From the NCBI GenBank assembly GCA_946413245.1, contig CAMKJS010000004.1, positions 1-64,000 on the forward strand: 64,000 nucleotides of DNA. The letters run 5' to 3'. The stretch comes from an uncultured Clostridia bacterium (GTDB taxonomy: Bacteria; Bacillota; Clostridia; Christensenellales; Aristaeellaceae). Positions 1 through 8,173 of the stretch are shown in pieces (the first letter of the stretch is position 1; the number at the start of each line of letters is the position of its first letter). The position numbers were made by a program, and so were the translations under genes. The notes beneath the pieces were generated by a model that ran no database searches, was not told the origin of the DNA, and was given only the letters and a program-made list of their open reading frames with translations.

Positions 1-1824
1 GCCGAACAGGCGCATCAGGTCGTCCTCCAGGCTGATGAAGAACTGGGTGGAACCCGGGTCGCCCTGGCGGGCGGACCGGCCGCGCAGCTGGTTGTCGATC
101 CGGCGGCTTTCATGCCGCTCCGTGCCGATGATGTGCAGGCCGCCGACCTTCAGCACCCGTTCATGCTCCCGGTCCGTTTCCTCCTTAAACTTGCTGTACA
201 GCTCGTTATACTGTTTCCGGGCTTCCAGCACTTCGGGTCCGACGTTCTCGTTGTGCCCGACCGCCGCCTCGATCAGTTCCTCGTCGATCCCTTCCTGGCG
301 CATGGCTTTCCGGGCCAGGTATTCGGGGTTGCCGCCCAGCAGGATGTCCGTGCCGCGGCCGGCCATGTTGGTGGCGATGGTTACCGCGCCGTAATGGCCC
401 GCCTGGGCCACGATTTCCGCTTCCTTGGCGTGGAACTTGGCGTTCAGCACCTCATGACGGATACCGCGGCGGTTCAGCATCTCGCTGAGCATTTCGCTGA
501 CCTCCACGCTGATGGTACCCACCAGCAGGGGCTGCCCTGTGGCATGCCGCTCCTCGATGGACGCCACCACCGCGTTGAACTTGGCGGCCTTGTTCTTGTA
601 GACCACGTCCTCCAGATCCTTGCGGATGTTGGGCCGGTTGGTGGGGATCTCCACCACGTCCAGCGCGTAAATGCCCTGGAATTCCGCTTCCTCCGTCTTG
701 GCCGTACCGGTCATACCGGAAAGCTTTTTATACATCCGGAAATAGTTCTGGAAGGTGATGGTGGCCAGGGTCTTGCTCTCCCGCTCCACCTTCACGTGTT
801 CCTTGGCCTCAATGGCCTGGTGCAGGCCCTCGGAATATCTCCGGCCGATCATCAGGCGGCCGGTGAACTCGTCCACGATGATGACCTGGCCGTTCTGCAC
901 CACGTAGTCCACGTCACGCTTCATCAGGGTATGGGCCCGCAGAGCGCAGTTCACGTGATGGTTCAGCTCGCTGTTTTCCGGATCGTTCAGGTTCTCGATG
1001 CCGAAGGCGTTTTCCACCTTGCGGGCGCCTTCGTCCGTCAGCGTGGCCGCCTTCTTCTTCTCGTCCACCTCATAGTGGGTTTCGGGCTTCATGGTGCGCA
1101 CCACCGCGTCCACCCGGTCATACAGCTCGGTGCTCTTTTCCCCCGCGCCGGAGATGATCAGCGGCGTCCGGGCCTCGTCGATCAGGATGGAGTCCACCTC
1201 GTCCACGATGGCGAACGCGTGGCCCCGCTGCACCAGATCGCTCTGCCGGATCACCATGTTGTCCCGCAGATAGTCGAACCCCAGCTCGTTGTTGGTGCCG
1301 TAGGTAATATCGCAGGCATAGGCTTCCTGCCGCTCTCTGCTCTCCAGATCGTGCACGATCAGGCCCACGCTGAGCCCCAGAAAGCGGTGCACCTTGCCCA
1401 TCCACTCGCTGTCGCGGCGGGCCAGATAGTCGTTCACCGTCACGATGTGGACGCCCTCTCCCCGAAGCGCGTTCAGGTACGCCGGCATGGTAGACACCAG
1501 CGTTTTGCCTTCACCGGTTTTCATCTCGGCGATGCGCCCCTGGTGCAGCACGATGCCGCCCAGCACCTGCACCCGGTACGGCCGCATGCCCAGCACCCGG
1601 TCCGCCGCCTCCCGCACGGTGGCAAAGGCTTCCGGCAGGATATCGTCCTCCGTCTCCCCGTTGGCCAGGCGCCGGCGGAACTCCTCCGTCTTCGCCTGCA
1701 GCTGGGCGTCCGTCAGCTTGCGGTATTCCTCCTCCAGCGCCATCACTTCGTCCACGGGTTTCTGTAATTTTTTCAGCTGCGCGTCGTTCCCGACTCCCAG
1801 CATTTTCTTCAGGAATTCCAGCAT
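1..1824 (-). CDS. secA: Preprotein translocase ATPase SecA (C-terminal part outside window)
   Basis: SecA is the motor ATPase that pushes unfolded preproteins through SecYEG. The 608 codons seen here start [10 protein letters not shown] and contain the nucleotide-binding motif MKTGEGKT (about residue 104), the DEAD-type motif [12 protein letters not shown], the preprotein cross-linking region, and the NBD2 motifs [10 protein letters not shown] and GRSGRQGDPG. The reading frame stays open at base 1, so the helical scaffold and C-terminal tail lie outside the window. The start is set by ATG at 1824 preceded by GGAGAAAG. It is transcribed away from the GH3 gene, probably from the promoter at 1884-1913. 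Family identity is certain; the full length is not seen. Confidence 0.97.
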   Translation of the reverse strand, partial: MLEFLKKMLGVGNDAQLKKLQKPVDEVMALEEEYRKLTDAQLQAKTEEFRRRLANGETEDDILPEAFATVREAADRVLGMRPYRVQVLGGIVLHQGRIAEMKTGEGKTLVSTMPAYLNALRGEGVHIVTVNDYLARRDSEWMGKVHRFLGLSVGLIVHDLESRERQEAYACDITYGTNNELGFDYLRDNMVIRQSDLVQRGHAFAIVDEVDSILIDEARTPLIISGAGEKSTELYDRVDAVVRTMKPETHYEVDEKKKAATLTDEGARKVENAFGIENLNDPENSELNHHVNCALRAHTLMKRDVDYVVQNGQVIIVDEFTGRLMIGRRYSEGLHQAIEAKEHVKVERESKTLATITFQNYFRMYKKLSGMTGTAKTEEAEFQGIYALDVVEIPTNRPNIRKDLEDVVYKNKAAKFNAVVASIEERHATGQPLLVGTISVEVSEMLSEMLNRRGIRHEVLNAKFHAKEAEIVAQAGHYGAVTIATNMAGRGTDILLGGNPEYLARKAMRQEGIDEELIEAAVGHNENVGPEVLEARKQYNELYSKFKEETDREHERVLKVGGLHIIGTERHESRRIDNQLRGRSARQGDPGSTQFFISLEDDLMRLFG

Positions 1825-1883
1825 CTTCTTTCTCCTTGGGTCCGCTCCGGATCATCTTCCGGGCGGGCAAAATAATACAGGAT

Positions 1884-1913
1884 AGTATATCATGATCCTC
1901 CCGGCCGGCGCAA
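1884..1913 (-). promoter_or_regulatory. Sigma-A-type promoter of secA
   Basis: Reading the minus strand, TTGCGC (1908-1913) and TATACT (1884-1889) are separated by 18 bases, about 60 bases upstream of the secA start. Pattern match only. Confidence 0.5.
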
Positions 1914-1996
1914 GCTGAATATAATTCGGTAGAAAAACCGCAAAAAATAATTGGTTTGCCTGCAGGAATACATGAATCCGACGGATAATATTCTAT

Positions 1997-2016
1997 TTGT
2001 GTAAATGTACATACAA
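1997..2016. promoter_or_regulatory. Dyad upstream of the GH3 gene (possible operator)
   Basis: A near-palindrome with TTGT and ACAA ends around the core TGTAAATGTACA lies about 40 bases before the GH3 start. Its position suits a repressor or activator of a sugar gene. No convincing -35/-10 pair was found beside it, so the role is a guess. Confidence 0.3.
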
Positions 2017-2052
2017 CTTGACCGGACAAAATGATAGAACAGGAGCCAGATC

Positions 2053-4128
2053 ATGAGAAGCAGAGAAGAAGCCGCCCGCAAAGCCAAAGAGCTCGTGTCC
2101 CGCATGACCCTGGATGAAAAAGCCTCTCAGCTGAAGTATGACGCTCCGGCAATCCCGCGCCTGGGGATTCCGGCCTACAACTGGTGGAACGAAGTGCTCC
2201 ACGGCGTCGCCCGCGCCGGCACCGCCACCGTTTTCCCGCAGGCGATCGGCCTCGCCGCGATGTTTGACGAGGATTTTCAGGAGACCATCGCTTCCGCCAT
2301 CTCGGAGGAAGCCCGGGCCAAATACAACGGCCAGAGCGCGCACGGGGACCGGGATATTTACAAGGGTCTCACCGTGTGGAGCCCGAATATCAACATCTTC
2401 CGGGATCCCCGCTGGGGCCGGGGCCATGAAACCTACGGGGAGGATCCGTACCTCACCAGCCGGCTGGGTATCCGCTTTATTCAGGGCCTGCAGGGCAGCG
2501 GCAAGTATCTGAAGGTGGCCGCCTGCAGCAAGCACTTCGCTGTGCACTCCGGGCCGGAAGCCGTGCGGCACGAATTCAACGCCGTCGCGAATCCCAAAGA
2601 TATGAACGAGACCTATCTGCCCGCCTTCGAGGCTACCGTGAAGGAAGGCGAGGTCGAATCCGTCATGGGCGCCTACAACCGGGTCAACGGCGAGCCCGCC
2701 TGCGGCTCCGAAACCCTGCTGAAAAAGACCCTGCGGGGGAAATGGGGCTTCCGGGGCCACGTCGTCAGCGATTGCTGGGCCATCGCGGATTTCCATACGC
2801 ACCACAAGATTACCGCCACCGCGCCGGAAAGCGCCGCCCTGGCCATTCAGAACGGCTGCGACCTGAACTGCGGCGTGACCTATCTGCATCTGCTGCAGGC
2901 TCTGCAGGACGGTCTCATCACGGAGGACCTCATCACCACCGCCTGCGAGCGGCTGTTTACCACCCGCTTCCTCCTGGGCCTCTTCGCGGAGGACTGTGAA
3001 TACGATCAGATTCCTGTCACGGCTGTGGATACGGACGAGAACGCCGCCCTGGCCCTGAAGGCCGCCGAAAAGAGCATGGTGCTGCTGGAGAACGACGGCA
3101 CCCTGCCGCTGGATCCGGGCAAAATCCGCACCGTCGCGGTCATCGGCCCCAACGCGGACAGCATCCCCGCCCTGGAGGGCAACTACAACGGCACCAGCAG
3201 CCGCTACGTCACCTTCCTGGAGGGGATCCGGCGCTACTGCGAAGCCCGGGGTATCCGGGTGCTGTACAGTCTCGGCGCCCATCTTTTCCGGGACCGGACC
3301 TCCGGCCTCGCCCAGGCGGACGACCGGCTGGCGGAAGCCGCCATGTACGCCGAAGCTGCGGACGTCACCATTGCCTGCGTCGGCCTGGATGCCGGCCTGG
3401 AAGGTGAAGAAGGCGACACCGGCAACGAATACTTCAGCGGGGATAAAAAGGATCTGCTGATTCCGGAATCCCAGCGGAAGCTGCTGGACGTGCTGCAGAA
3501 GAGCGCGAAAAAGCTTGTCACGGTCATCGCGGCCGGTTCTTCCCTGAACGTACCTCAGGGCGACGCCAAGATCCTTGCCTGGTATCCCGGGCAGGCCGGC
3601 GGCACGGCTCTGGCCAACCTGCTCTTCGGCAAAGTCTCCCCCAGCGGTCATCTGCCGCTGACCTTCTATCAGGATATCAAAGATCTGCCGGATTTCGAGG
3701 ATTACAGCACGGCCAACCGGACCTACCGGTACTTCAACGGAACGCCGCTGTATCCCTTCGGTTTCGGCCTCAGCTACACCCGCTTCGCCCTGTCGGACGC
3801 CCGCTGGGCGGACGGCGCCGTCGAGGTTCGGGCGGAAAACATCGGCAAGATGGCCGGAGACGCGGTCATTCAGATTTACGCCGCCTGTGACAGCCCCTTC
3901 GCGCCGGCGCACCCCCGCCTCTGCGGATTCAAACGGATCTCCCTGAAGCCGGGCGAAGCCGCCGACGTCCGCGTCCCGCTGGATGCCCTGACGGACACCG
4001 TGGTGAACGATGCGGGCGAGCGCGTCAAGGTCAGCCGGATTACCTTCTACGTGGGTCTGAACCAGCCGGACGAACTCAGCGTCCGCCTGACCGGAGATCG
4101 GCCCCTGACCCTGGAAAAAACCTTCTGA
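2053..4128 (+). CDS. Glycoside hydrolase family 3 (beta-xylosidase/beta-glucosidase-like)
   Basis: This 691-residue enzyme probably removes xylose or glucose from the non-reducing end of plant-derived oligosaccharides. The N-terminal TIM-barrel domain has the sequence YNWWNEVLHGVARAG followed by FPQAIGLAA, typical of the GH3 beta-xylosidase subgroup, and the nucleophile loop GHVVSDC (family nucleophile Asp, about residue 240). The alpha/beta sandwich domain and a C-terminal fibronectin III-like domain follow. There is no signal peptide, so it likely acts in the cytosol on imported oligosaccharides. ATG at 2053 follows AGGAG at a good distance. It is a single-gene unit ended by a strong terminator. 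Substrate preference cannot be fixed from sequence alone. Confidence 0.92.
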   Translation: MRSREEAARKAKELVSRMTLDEKASQLKYDAPAIPRLGIPAYNWWNEVLHGVARAGTATVFPQAIGLAAMFDEDFQETIASAISEEARAKYNGQSAHGDRDIYKGLTVWSPNINIFRDPRWGRGHETYGEDPYLTSRLGIRFIQGLQGSGKYLKVAACSKHFAVHSGPEAVRHEFNAVANPKDMNETYLPAFEATVKEGEVESVMGAYNRVNGEPACGSETLLKKTLRGKWGFRGHVVSDCWAIADFHTHHKITATAPESAALAIQNGCDLNCGVTYLHLLQALQDGLITEDLITTACERLFTTRFLLGLFAEDCEYDQIPVTAVDTDENAALALKAAEKSMVLLENDGTLPLDPGKIRTVAVIGPNADSIPALEGNYNGTSSRYVTFLEGIRRYCEARGIRVLYSLGAHLFRDRTSGLAQADDRLAEAAMYAEAADVTIACVGLDAGLEGEEGDTGNEYFSGDKKDLLIPESQRKLLDVLQKSAKKLVTVIAAGSSLNVPQGDAKILAWYPGQAGGTALANLLFGKVSPSGHLPLTFYQDIKDLPDFEDYSTANRTYRYFNGTPLYPFGFGLSYTRFALSDARWADGAVEVRAENIGKMAGDAVIQIYAACDSPFAPAHPRLCGFKRISLKPGEAADVRVPLDALTDTVVNDAGERVKVSRITFYVGLNQPDELSVRLTGDRPLTLEKTF

Positions 4129-4237
4129 TTTCTAAGTTTTTTCATGAAGCATAAACTACAGAAATATTTCGCGTCTGCGGACGCGACCAGGGCTTTCCGA
4201 TCGCCCTGGACCTTCGGCTCGAAAAATTAATTTGCAC

Positions 4238-4274
4238 AAAAAAGCCACAGGTTTTCTCGATCTGTGGCTTTTTT
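4238..4274. terminator. Bidirectional terminator between GH3 gene and anti-sigma gene
   Basis: AAAAAAGCCACAG and CTGTGGCTTTTTT form a perfect stem around an 11-base loop. A-runs and T-runs on both sides let it work for the two convergent genes. Confidence 0.9.
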
Positions 4275-4280
4275 GTACTC

Positions 4281-5099
4281 CTATTTATTCCTTTGCTTGG
4301 ATCTTATAACCATGGTTACTGCCGCAAGCACCGCAGCACCTGCGAGATACGGCAGCGCCGCCAGCACAAACCTTCCCATATCCTCCAGGAACAGAACCGC
4401 TTCCCGGCCGAAGCGCTGAAGCCCGCTTTCCGCTTCTTCCACTTCTGCCGCTTCTTCTTCGATCTCTTCCGCCGCTTCCGGTTCTTCTTCCTCCATTTCC
4501 TCTTCGAATTCCTCCGCTTCCTCCCCAAAGTCTTCTTCCGCCTCTGCGGCGAAGCTGTCCATCGCTTCGTCCGCTTCCGTTATCCATACCTCCTCGATTT
4601 CCTCCGCCGGCGCAGCCTCCTCCGAAACCTCCGTCTCCGGCCACGTTTCTTCCGGAGCTGCCCCGCCGTCCAGCATTCCCGCAGCAAGCGCCAGCGGCTC
4701 CGGGATACTCGTCGGAGCATTCGTTCCCAGCGGCATGGCCGCATCCATTACACTGCTCTTCCGCTCGTTTGCCACAAGAGACGCGCTGTTGCTCATCAGC
4801 AGCGTCGCATCCGAAGTTTCCACCTGAACCGTCGGCCGCAGAGAATCCCGGCTCAGCAGGGTTCCGCCGATCAGGAACACAAAGACAGCCGCGATCCCGG
4901 CCAGACGCTTCCATTGCATCTGCCGGTCTCTCCGCGTTACGGCGGCGTCGTCCGGCTGCTGCCGGTTGCCCCGCGCGGCCTGTTCCGCTTCCTGCCGCAC
5001 CGCCTGTGTCCAGCGGGCATGGAAATCCGCCGGCATTTCAGGCGTTTCTTCCGCCATCGTCTTCAGCATTTCATCCACATCAGGAAGAGTATTCTTCAC
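4281..5099 (-). CDS. Membrane anti-sigma factor-like protein
   Basis: A 272-residue protein with a short cytoplasmic N-terminus (MKNTLPDVDEML), a membrane span at about 66-83, a long Glu-rich extracytoplasmic stretch (roughly 155-235) and a second membrane span near 247-267. Topology and position directly after an ECF sigma gene suggest that it holds that sigma factor at the membrane and releases it on an envelope signal. No zinc-binding HxxxCxxC anti-sigma motif is visible, so assignment rests on context and layout. The start is GTG at 5099 preceded by GGAGGGG; its first bases overlap the sigma stop codon (GTGA), indicating translational coupling. Confidence 0.7.
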   Translation of the reverse strand: MKNTLPDVDEMLKTMAEETPEMPADFHARWTQAVRQEAEQAARGNRQQPDDAAVTRRDRQMQWKRLAGIAAVFVFLIGGTLLSRDSLRPTVQVETSDATLLMSNSASLVANERKSSVMDAAMPLGTNAPTSIPEPLALAAGMLDGGAAPEETWPETEVSEEAAPAEEIEEVWITEADEAMDSFAAEAEEDFGEEAEEFEEEMEEEEPEAAEEIEEEAAEVEEAESGLQRFGREAVLFLEDMGRFVLAALPYLAGAAVLAAVTMVIRSKQRNK

Positions 5100-5704
5100 G
5101 GCTGTCCCCTCCTTCCCTGTCGTCCTTCGTCCGTATGGACGTTTTCCGGACCGGAAAGTTCCCGTTCTCCGGATAAAAGATCCCGCAACCGCTGCTTGGC
5201 CCGATTGATCCGGCTCTTCAGCGTACCCTGGGAGATTCCCAGCTGCTCCGCGGCTTCCTCGTAAGCCACGCCTTCCAGCTGCGTCAGCACCAGCGCTTCC
5301 CGCTGTTCTTCCGGCAGGCGGGTAATGCATTCCCGCAGCCTTTGCCGTTCGTCCGCGGCTTCAGCCTGCTCCGCCGTCCCCGGTTTCGGATCCGGCGGAT
5401 CGAAGCCCGCCTCCCGCAGCGGTTCGATGGAAACGCTCTGATCCCGTTTCCGCCTTCGCAGTTCGTCCAGGCAGCAGTTGGCAGCGATCCGGCTGACCCA
5501 GGTTTCAAAGGCACAGTCTCCCCGGAAGCTGTTCAGTCCCCGCCAGATTCGCAGCATGGCTTCCTGGGCGCAGTCCTCGGCGGTTTCCCGGTTTCCCGTG
5601 TAATGCCAGCAAACCCGCCAGATCCGGTTCTCCAGCGGGGTCATCAGCTGTTCAAAAGCCCCGGGATCCCCGCTTTGCGCTCTGCGCAGCAACAGTTCGT
5701 CCAC
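5096..5704 (-). CDS. RNA polymerase ECF sigma factor
   Basis: A 202-residue sigma-70 family protein with region 2 (AEDCAQEAMLRIWRGLNSF, then WVSRIAANCCLDELRRRKR) and region 4 (LPEEQREALVLTQLEGVAYEE and the helix-turn-helix AAEQLGISQGTLKSRINRAK). It lacks regions 1 and 3, as ECF sigmas do. The start is GTG at 5704, preceded by AAGGAGAT; upstream in-frame sequence has no family similarity and includes repeats. It overlaps the anti-sigma gene by four bases. The pair probably controls an envelope-stress or surface regulon; its targets are not visible here. Confidence 0.92.
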   Translation of the reverse strand: MDELLLRRAQSGDPGAFEQLMTPLENRIWRVCWHYTGNRETAEDCAQEAMLRIWRGLNSFRGDCAFETWVSRIAANCCLDELRRRKRDQSVSIEPLREAGFDPPDPKPGTAEQAEAADERQRLRECITRLPEEQREALVLTQLEGVAYEEAAEQLGISQGTLKSRINRAKQRLRDLLSGERELSGPENVHTDEGRQGRRGQP

Positions 5705-5804
5705 TGTTATCTCCTTCCGAAAATTTCTGTTTTTTCTTTCCTTTACGGGAGTCTTCCCTGCTTTATTAGGAAGCGCTTTCTTTCCTTTGCGAGAATCTTT
5801 CCCG

Positions 5805-5885
5805 CAATATTGGGGGCGAAGCCCCCAATATTGTCTCTTTTTTCCCCTTCCCCTCGAGGAGAAGGGGGTAGGGGGATAGGGTGAC
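5805..5885. repeat. GC-rich double-hairpin intergenic repeat, copy 1
   Basis: A perfect hairpin (arms 5805-5817 and 5821-5833, loop GAA) is followed by a second imperfect dyad of C-run and G-run type, CCCCTTC/GAAGGGG, ending in GGGGGATAGGG. The same order of parts recurs at 10235-10303. It sits in the 306-base gap between the sigma gene and recO, which otherwise holds only the candidate promoter at 5913-5941. Confidence 0.7.
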
Positions 5886-5912
5886 ATATCACTTGCAATC
5901 CCTGCATTCTTT

Positions 5913-5941
5913 ATGATAGCATAGCGGCAGATTTCTGACCA
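5913..5941 (-). promoter_or_regulatory. Candidate promoter of the sigma/anti-sigma operon
   Basis: On the minus strand TGGTCA (5936-5941) and TATCAT (5913-5918) are 17 bases apart. The resulting leader would include the hairpin repeat at 5805-5885. Confidence 0.4.
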
Positions 5942-6010
5942 CCCTGATTTTGATGCAAGGCCGAATCGTTTGCGATGATCGCGGAAGGATGAGGCCTGGA
6001 GGAAGCGGGC

Positions 6011-6739
6011 ATGAACCAGACCGAAAACACCGCCATTGTTCTGCGCCACGCGAACTACCGGGATAACGACCGGATGCTGACCCTGCTGAGCCCCACCCGC
6101 GGCCGGATCGACGCCATGCTGCGGAACTGCCGCAAGCCCCGCTCTCACAACCTGAACGCCGGGGAACTCTTTGCCCTGGGCGATTACATGCTCTATGAAT
6201 CCGGCGGTCACGTCACGGTAACCTCCGTTCACCTAATCGAAACCTTTTATCCCCTGCGGAACGATTATGACCGGCTGACCTGCGGGATCTACCTGCTGAA
6301 CCTGGCGGAAGCAGTTGCCGAGCCTGAGCAGGCGGAACAGGAGCTGTTTATGCTTCTGCTGCATACCCTCTCCCGGCTGACTTTTTCCGACCAGGCGCAG
6401 AAACCGCTTCTGGCCGGTTTTCTGCTGCATTTTTCCGCCTGCCAGGGCTTCAAGCCCCGCCTGAACCACTGCACATGCTGCGGCAGAACCTTGCCGGAGG
6501 AAGGGCCCTTCTTCTTCGGGTCCGAGGAAGGCGGCGTGCTCTGCGCCGACTGCCGCACCCGGAAGGATCAGCAGCCGCTGGCAGCCGCAGAGCTCCGCTG
6601 GATGCGCGGTGCTTTGGCTTCCGGTTCCGCCTCCTGGGTAGACACGCCTGAGGCGTACGCGCCGCTGGCTATCCTGCGGGATTATGTGGAACGCCGCCTG
6701 AACCGCCGCATCCGTTCCGTTCCAAGAACGGGCGGCTGA
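6011..6739 (+). CDS. recO: DNA repair protein RecO
   Basis: RecO acts with RecF and RecR in loading RecA onto SSB-coated single-stranded DNA. The 242-residue product has the N-terminal OB-fold with TAIVLRHANYRDNDRMLTLL and GRIDAMLRNCRKPRS, then the helical domain and a zinc-finger-like cysteine set (CTCCGR around residue 157 and CADC around 181). Length is normal for the family. GGAGGAAG precedes the ATG at 6011. It stands alone between the sigma operon and the toxin-antitoxin locus. Confidence 0.95.
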   Translation: MNQTENTAIVLRHANYRDNDRMLTLLSPTRGRIDAMLRNCRKPRSHNLNAGELFALGDYMLYESGGHVTVTSVHLIETFYPLRNDYDRLTCGIYLLNLAEAVAEPEQAEQELFMLLLHTLSRLTFSDQAQKPLLAGFLLHFSACQGFKPRLNHCTCCGRTLPEEGPFFFGSEEGGVLCADCRTRKDQQPLAAAELRWMRGALASGSASWVDTPEAYAPLAILRDYVERRLNRRIRSVPRTGG

Positions 6740-6750
6740 GAAAAAGTATA

Positions 6751-6778
6751 TTGACTTTCTTCCCCGGCCGGATATAAT
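6751..6778 (+). promoter_or_regulatory. Strong promoter of the putative antitoxin RNA
   Basis: TTGACT (6751-6756) and TATAAT (6773-6778) are separated by 16 bases. No protein-coding start follows; the transcript would run straight into the hairpin at 6833-6866. Confidence 0.75.
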
Positions 6779-6784
6779 AAAAAC

Positions 6785-6870
6785 AGGGAGAGTTGACGCT
6801 CCGCGATGGTAGCCCTTACCGGGCCGCATTACAAAACCGCCACGTACGGCAATACGTGACGGTTTTCTTT
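6785..6870 (+). ncRNA. Putative antisense antitoxin RNA (type I toxin-antitoxin)
   Basis: A transcript of about 85 bases is predicted from the promoter at 6751-6778 to the terminator at 6833-6866. It has no open reading frame of note and contains GGTAGCCCTTACC, a partly self-complementary element. It runs opposite to the small holin-like toxin gene and overlaps the 3' end of its message, the arrangement known for txpA/RatA-type loci. Ends are inferred from the promoter and terminator only. Confidence 0.65.
6833..6866. terminator. Terminator shared by antitoxin RNA and toxin mRNA
   Basis: AAAACCG plus CACGTA pair with TACGTG plus CGGTTTT, with one mismatch and a 6-base loop, then TTCTTT. The A/T flanks allow termination in both directions. 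Confidence 0.8.
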
Positions 6871-6875
6871 ATGCC

Positions 6876-6965
6876 TTACTTCCTGTCACCTTTTGTGGCT
6901 TCAATCAGTGCAAGCACCAGCGTAACGGAAGCTATAACGATCATCACGATCTCATAACTGCTCAT
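6876..6965 (-). CDS. Small holin-like type I toxin peptide (29 residues)
   Basis: This short gene encodes MSSYEIVMIVIASVTLVLAL followed by IEATKGDRK: a polar start with a Tyr-Glu pair, one membrane span and a basic tail. That is the pattern of the TxpA/BsrG 'putative holin-like toxin' peptides of Firmicutes, which insert in the membrane. ATG at 6965 follows AGGTGAT. It has its own strong promoter (7053-7081), a leader of about 80 bases, and a shared terminator with an opposing small RNA, as expected for a type I toxin-antitoxin pair. Family similarity was judged by eye; toxicity is inferred. Confidence 0.7.
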   Translation of the reverse strand: MSSYEIVMIVIASVTLVLALIEATKGDRK

Positions 6966-7052
6966 TGCGCATCACCTGCCTTTCTTGCGTCCGGCAGGTA
7001 CCACCATCGCGTATTGTTCTCCCTGCTTACAACCGTTTCCGGCTGCTCTGTG

Positions 7053-7081
7053 ATTATACGGTTTCCGACCTGATACGTCAA
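7053..7081 (-). promoter_or_regulatory. Strong promoter of the holin-like toxin mRNA
   Basis: On the minus strand TTGACG (7076-7081), a 17-base spacer, then TATAAT (7053-7058). The predicted start is near 7046, about 80 bases before the toxin ATG. Confidence 0.75.
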
Positions 7082-7115
7082 TCCATCATGCCGGAAATAC
7101 GCAGAACAGCCGGAC

Positions 7116-7144
7116 TTTTCATATACTCCATTTTGTGATACACT
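7116..7144 (+). promoter_or_regulatory. Candidate ftsY promoter
   Basis: TTTTCA (7116-7121), 17-base spacer, TACACT (7139-7144), about 45 bases before the ftsY start. Confidence 0.45.
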
Positions 7145-7189
7145 GTTGCGCATGGTATCGCAGTTCGCGAGTTTTTACGGAGGAACGCT

Positions 7190-8104
7190 ATGAGTGAAGA
7201 GAAGAAAAAAGGTCTGTTTGCCCGGCTGCGGGCAGGCCTGAGCAAAACCCGGGGCAACATGACCGAGAAGGTCGACGAAATGGTCCGGGAAAACAGAAAA
7301 ATCGACGACGATTTCTATGAGGAGCTGGAAGACATTCTGGTGATGGCGGACTGCGGCCTCAAAGCCACCACCGTCATCATCGACGAGCTGAAGGAGCGGG
7401 TGCGCGCCGGTAAGATCAAGGACGCCGGAGAAGCCCGGGAAATCCTTAAGCAGATTATGATCGAGCAGATGGATATCCCCCGTCCGCCCCTGCGCTGGCC
7501 GATGGTCATGCTGCTGGTAGGCGTCAACGGCGTCGGGAAAACCACCACCATCGGCAAGCTGGCTCTGCGCTTCCAGGCCATCGGGCGCAAGGTAATGCTC
7601 TGCGCGGGAGACACCTTCCGCGCAGCCGCCGCGGAGCAGCTGACCGTCTGGGCGGAACGGGCCCGGGTGCCGATTGTCAAACACGCGGAAGGCGCGGATC
7701 CCGCCGCCGTCGTATATGACGCCATCCAGTCCGCCAAGGCGCAGCAGGCGGACCTGCTGATTATCGATACCGCCGGCCGCCTGCATAACAAGAAGAACCT
7801 GATGGACGAGCTGAGCAAGATGCGCCGGGTCATCGACCGGGAGTATCCGGAAGCGGATACCCGCTGCATCCTCGTGCTGGACGCCACCACCGGGCAGAAC
7901 GGCCTCATGCAGGCCCGGGCCTTCAAGGAAGTGGCGGAAATCAACGGCATCATCCTGAGCAAGCTGGACGGCACCGCCAAGGGCGGCATCGCTCTGGCCA
8001 TCCGGCAGGAGCTGGCTGTGCCCGTGTGGTATGTGGGTGTCGGCGAGGGCATCGACGATCTGCAGCCCTTCGACGCCAAAGATTTTGTCAACGCGCTGTT
8101 TTGA
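7190..8104 (+). CDS. ftsY: Signal recognition particle receptor FtsY
   Basis: FtsY is the SRP receptor GTPase that docks ribosome-nascent chain complexes at the membrane. The 304-residue protein has the N domain, then the G-domain motifs GVNGVGKTTTIGKLA (about 105-119), DTFRAAAAEQL, DTAGRLHNKKNLMDEL, and TKLD-type SKLDGTAKGG near the C-terminus. Only a short basic N-terminal region precedes the N domain; the acidic A domain of longer homologues is missing, as is common in Firmicutes. A good GGAGG site precedes the ATG. Ffh is not in this window. Confidence 0.97.
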   Translation: MSEEKKKGLFARLRAGLSKTRGNMTEKVDEMVRENRKIDDDFYEELEDILVMADCGLKATTVIIDELKERVRAGKIKDAGEAREILKQIMIEQMDIPRPPLRWPMVMLLVGVNGVGKTTTIGKLALRFQAIGRKVMLCAGDTFRAAAAEQLTVWAERARVPIVKHAEGADPAAVVYDAIQSAKAQQADLLIIDTAGRLHNKKNLMDELSKMRRVIDREYPEADTRCILVLDATTGQNGLMQARAFKEVAEINGIILSKLDGTAKGGIALAIRQELAVPVWYVGVGEGIDDLQPFDAKDFVNALF

Positions 8105-8133
8105 TTGCAATCGTGTGGGCGGTTTGTTATAAT
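8105..8133 (+). promoter_or_regulatory. alaS promoter
   Basis: TTGCAA (8105-8110), 17-base spacer, TATAAT (8128-8133), 40 bases before the alaS ATG. The leader is too short for a T-box. Confidence 0.65.
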
Positions 8134-8173
8134 ATCAGGGTTTGATTCGATTTGGTAAAGGAGTTACGGGCTT

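Noticed and set aside
6962-7153. A 63-residue minus-strand protein overlapping the toxin leader
   Set aside because: No ribosome site, it covers the toxin promoter, and the composition is not protein-like; the 29-residue peptide in another frame has all the signals.
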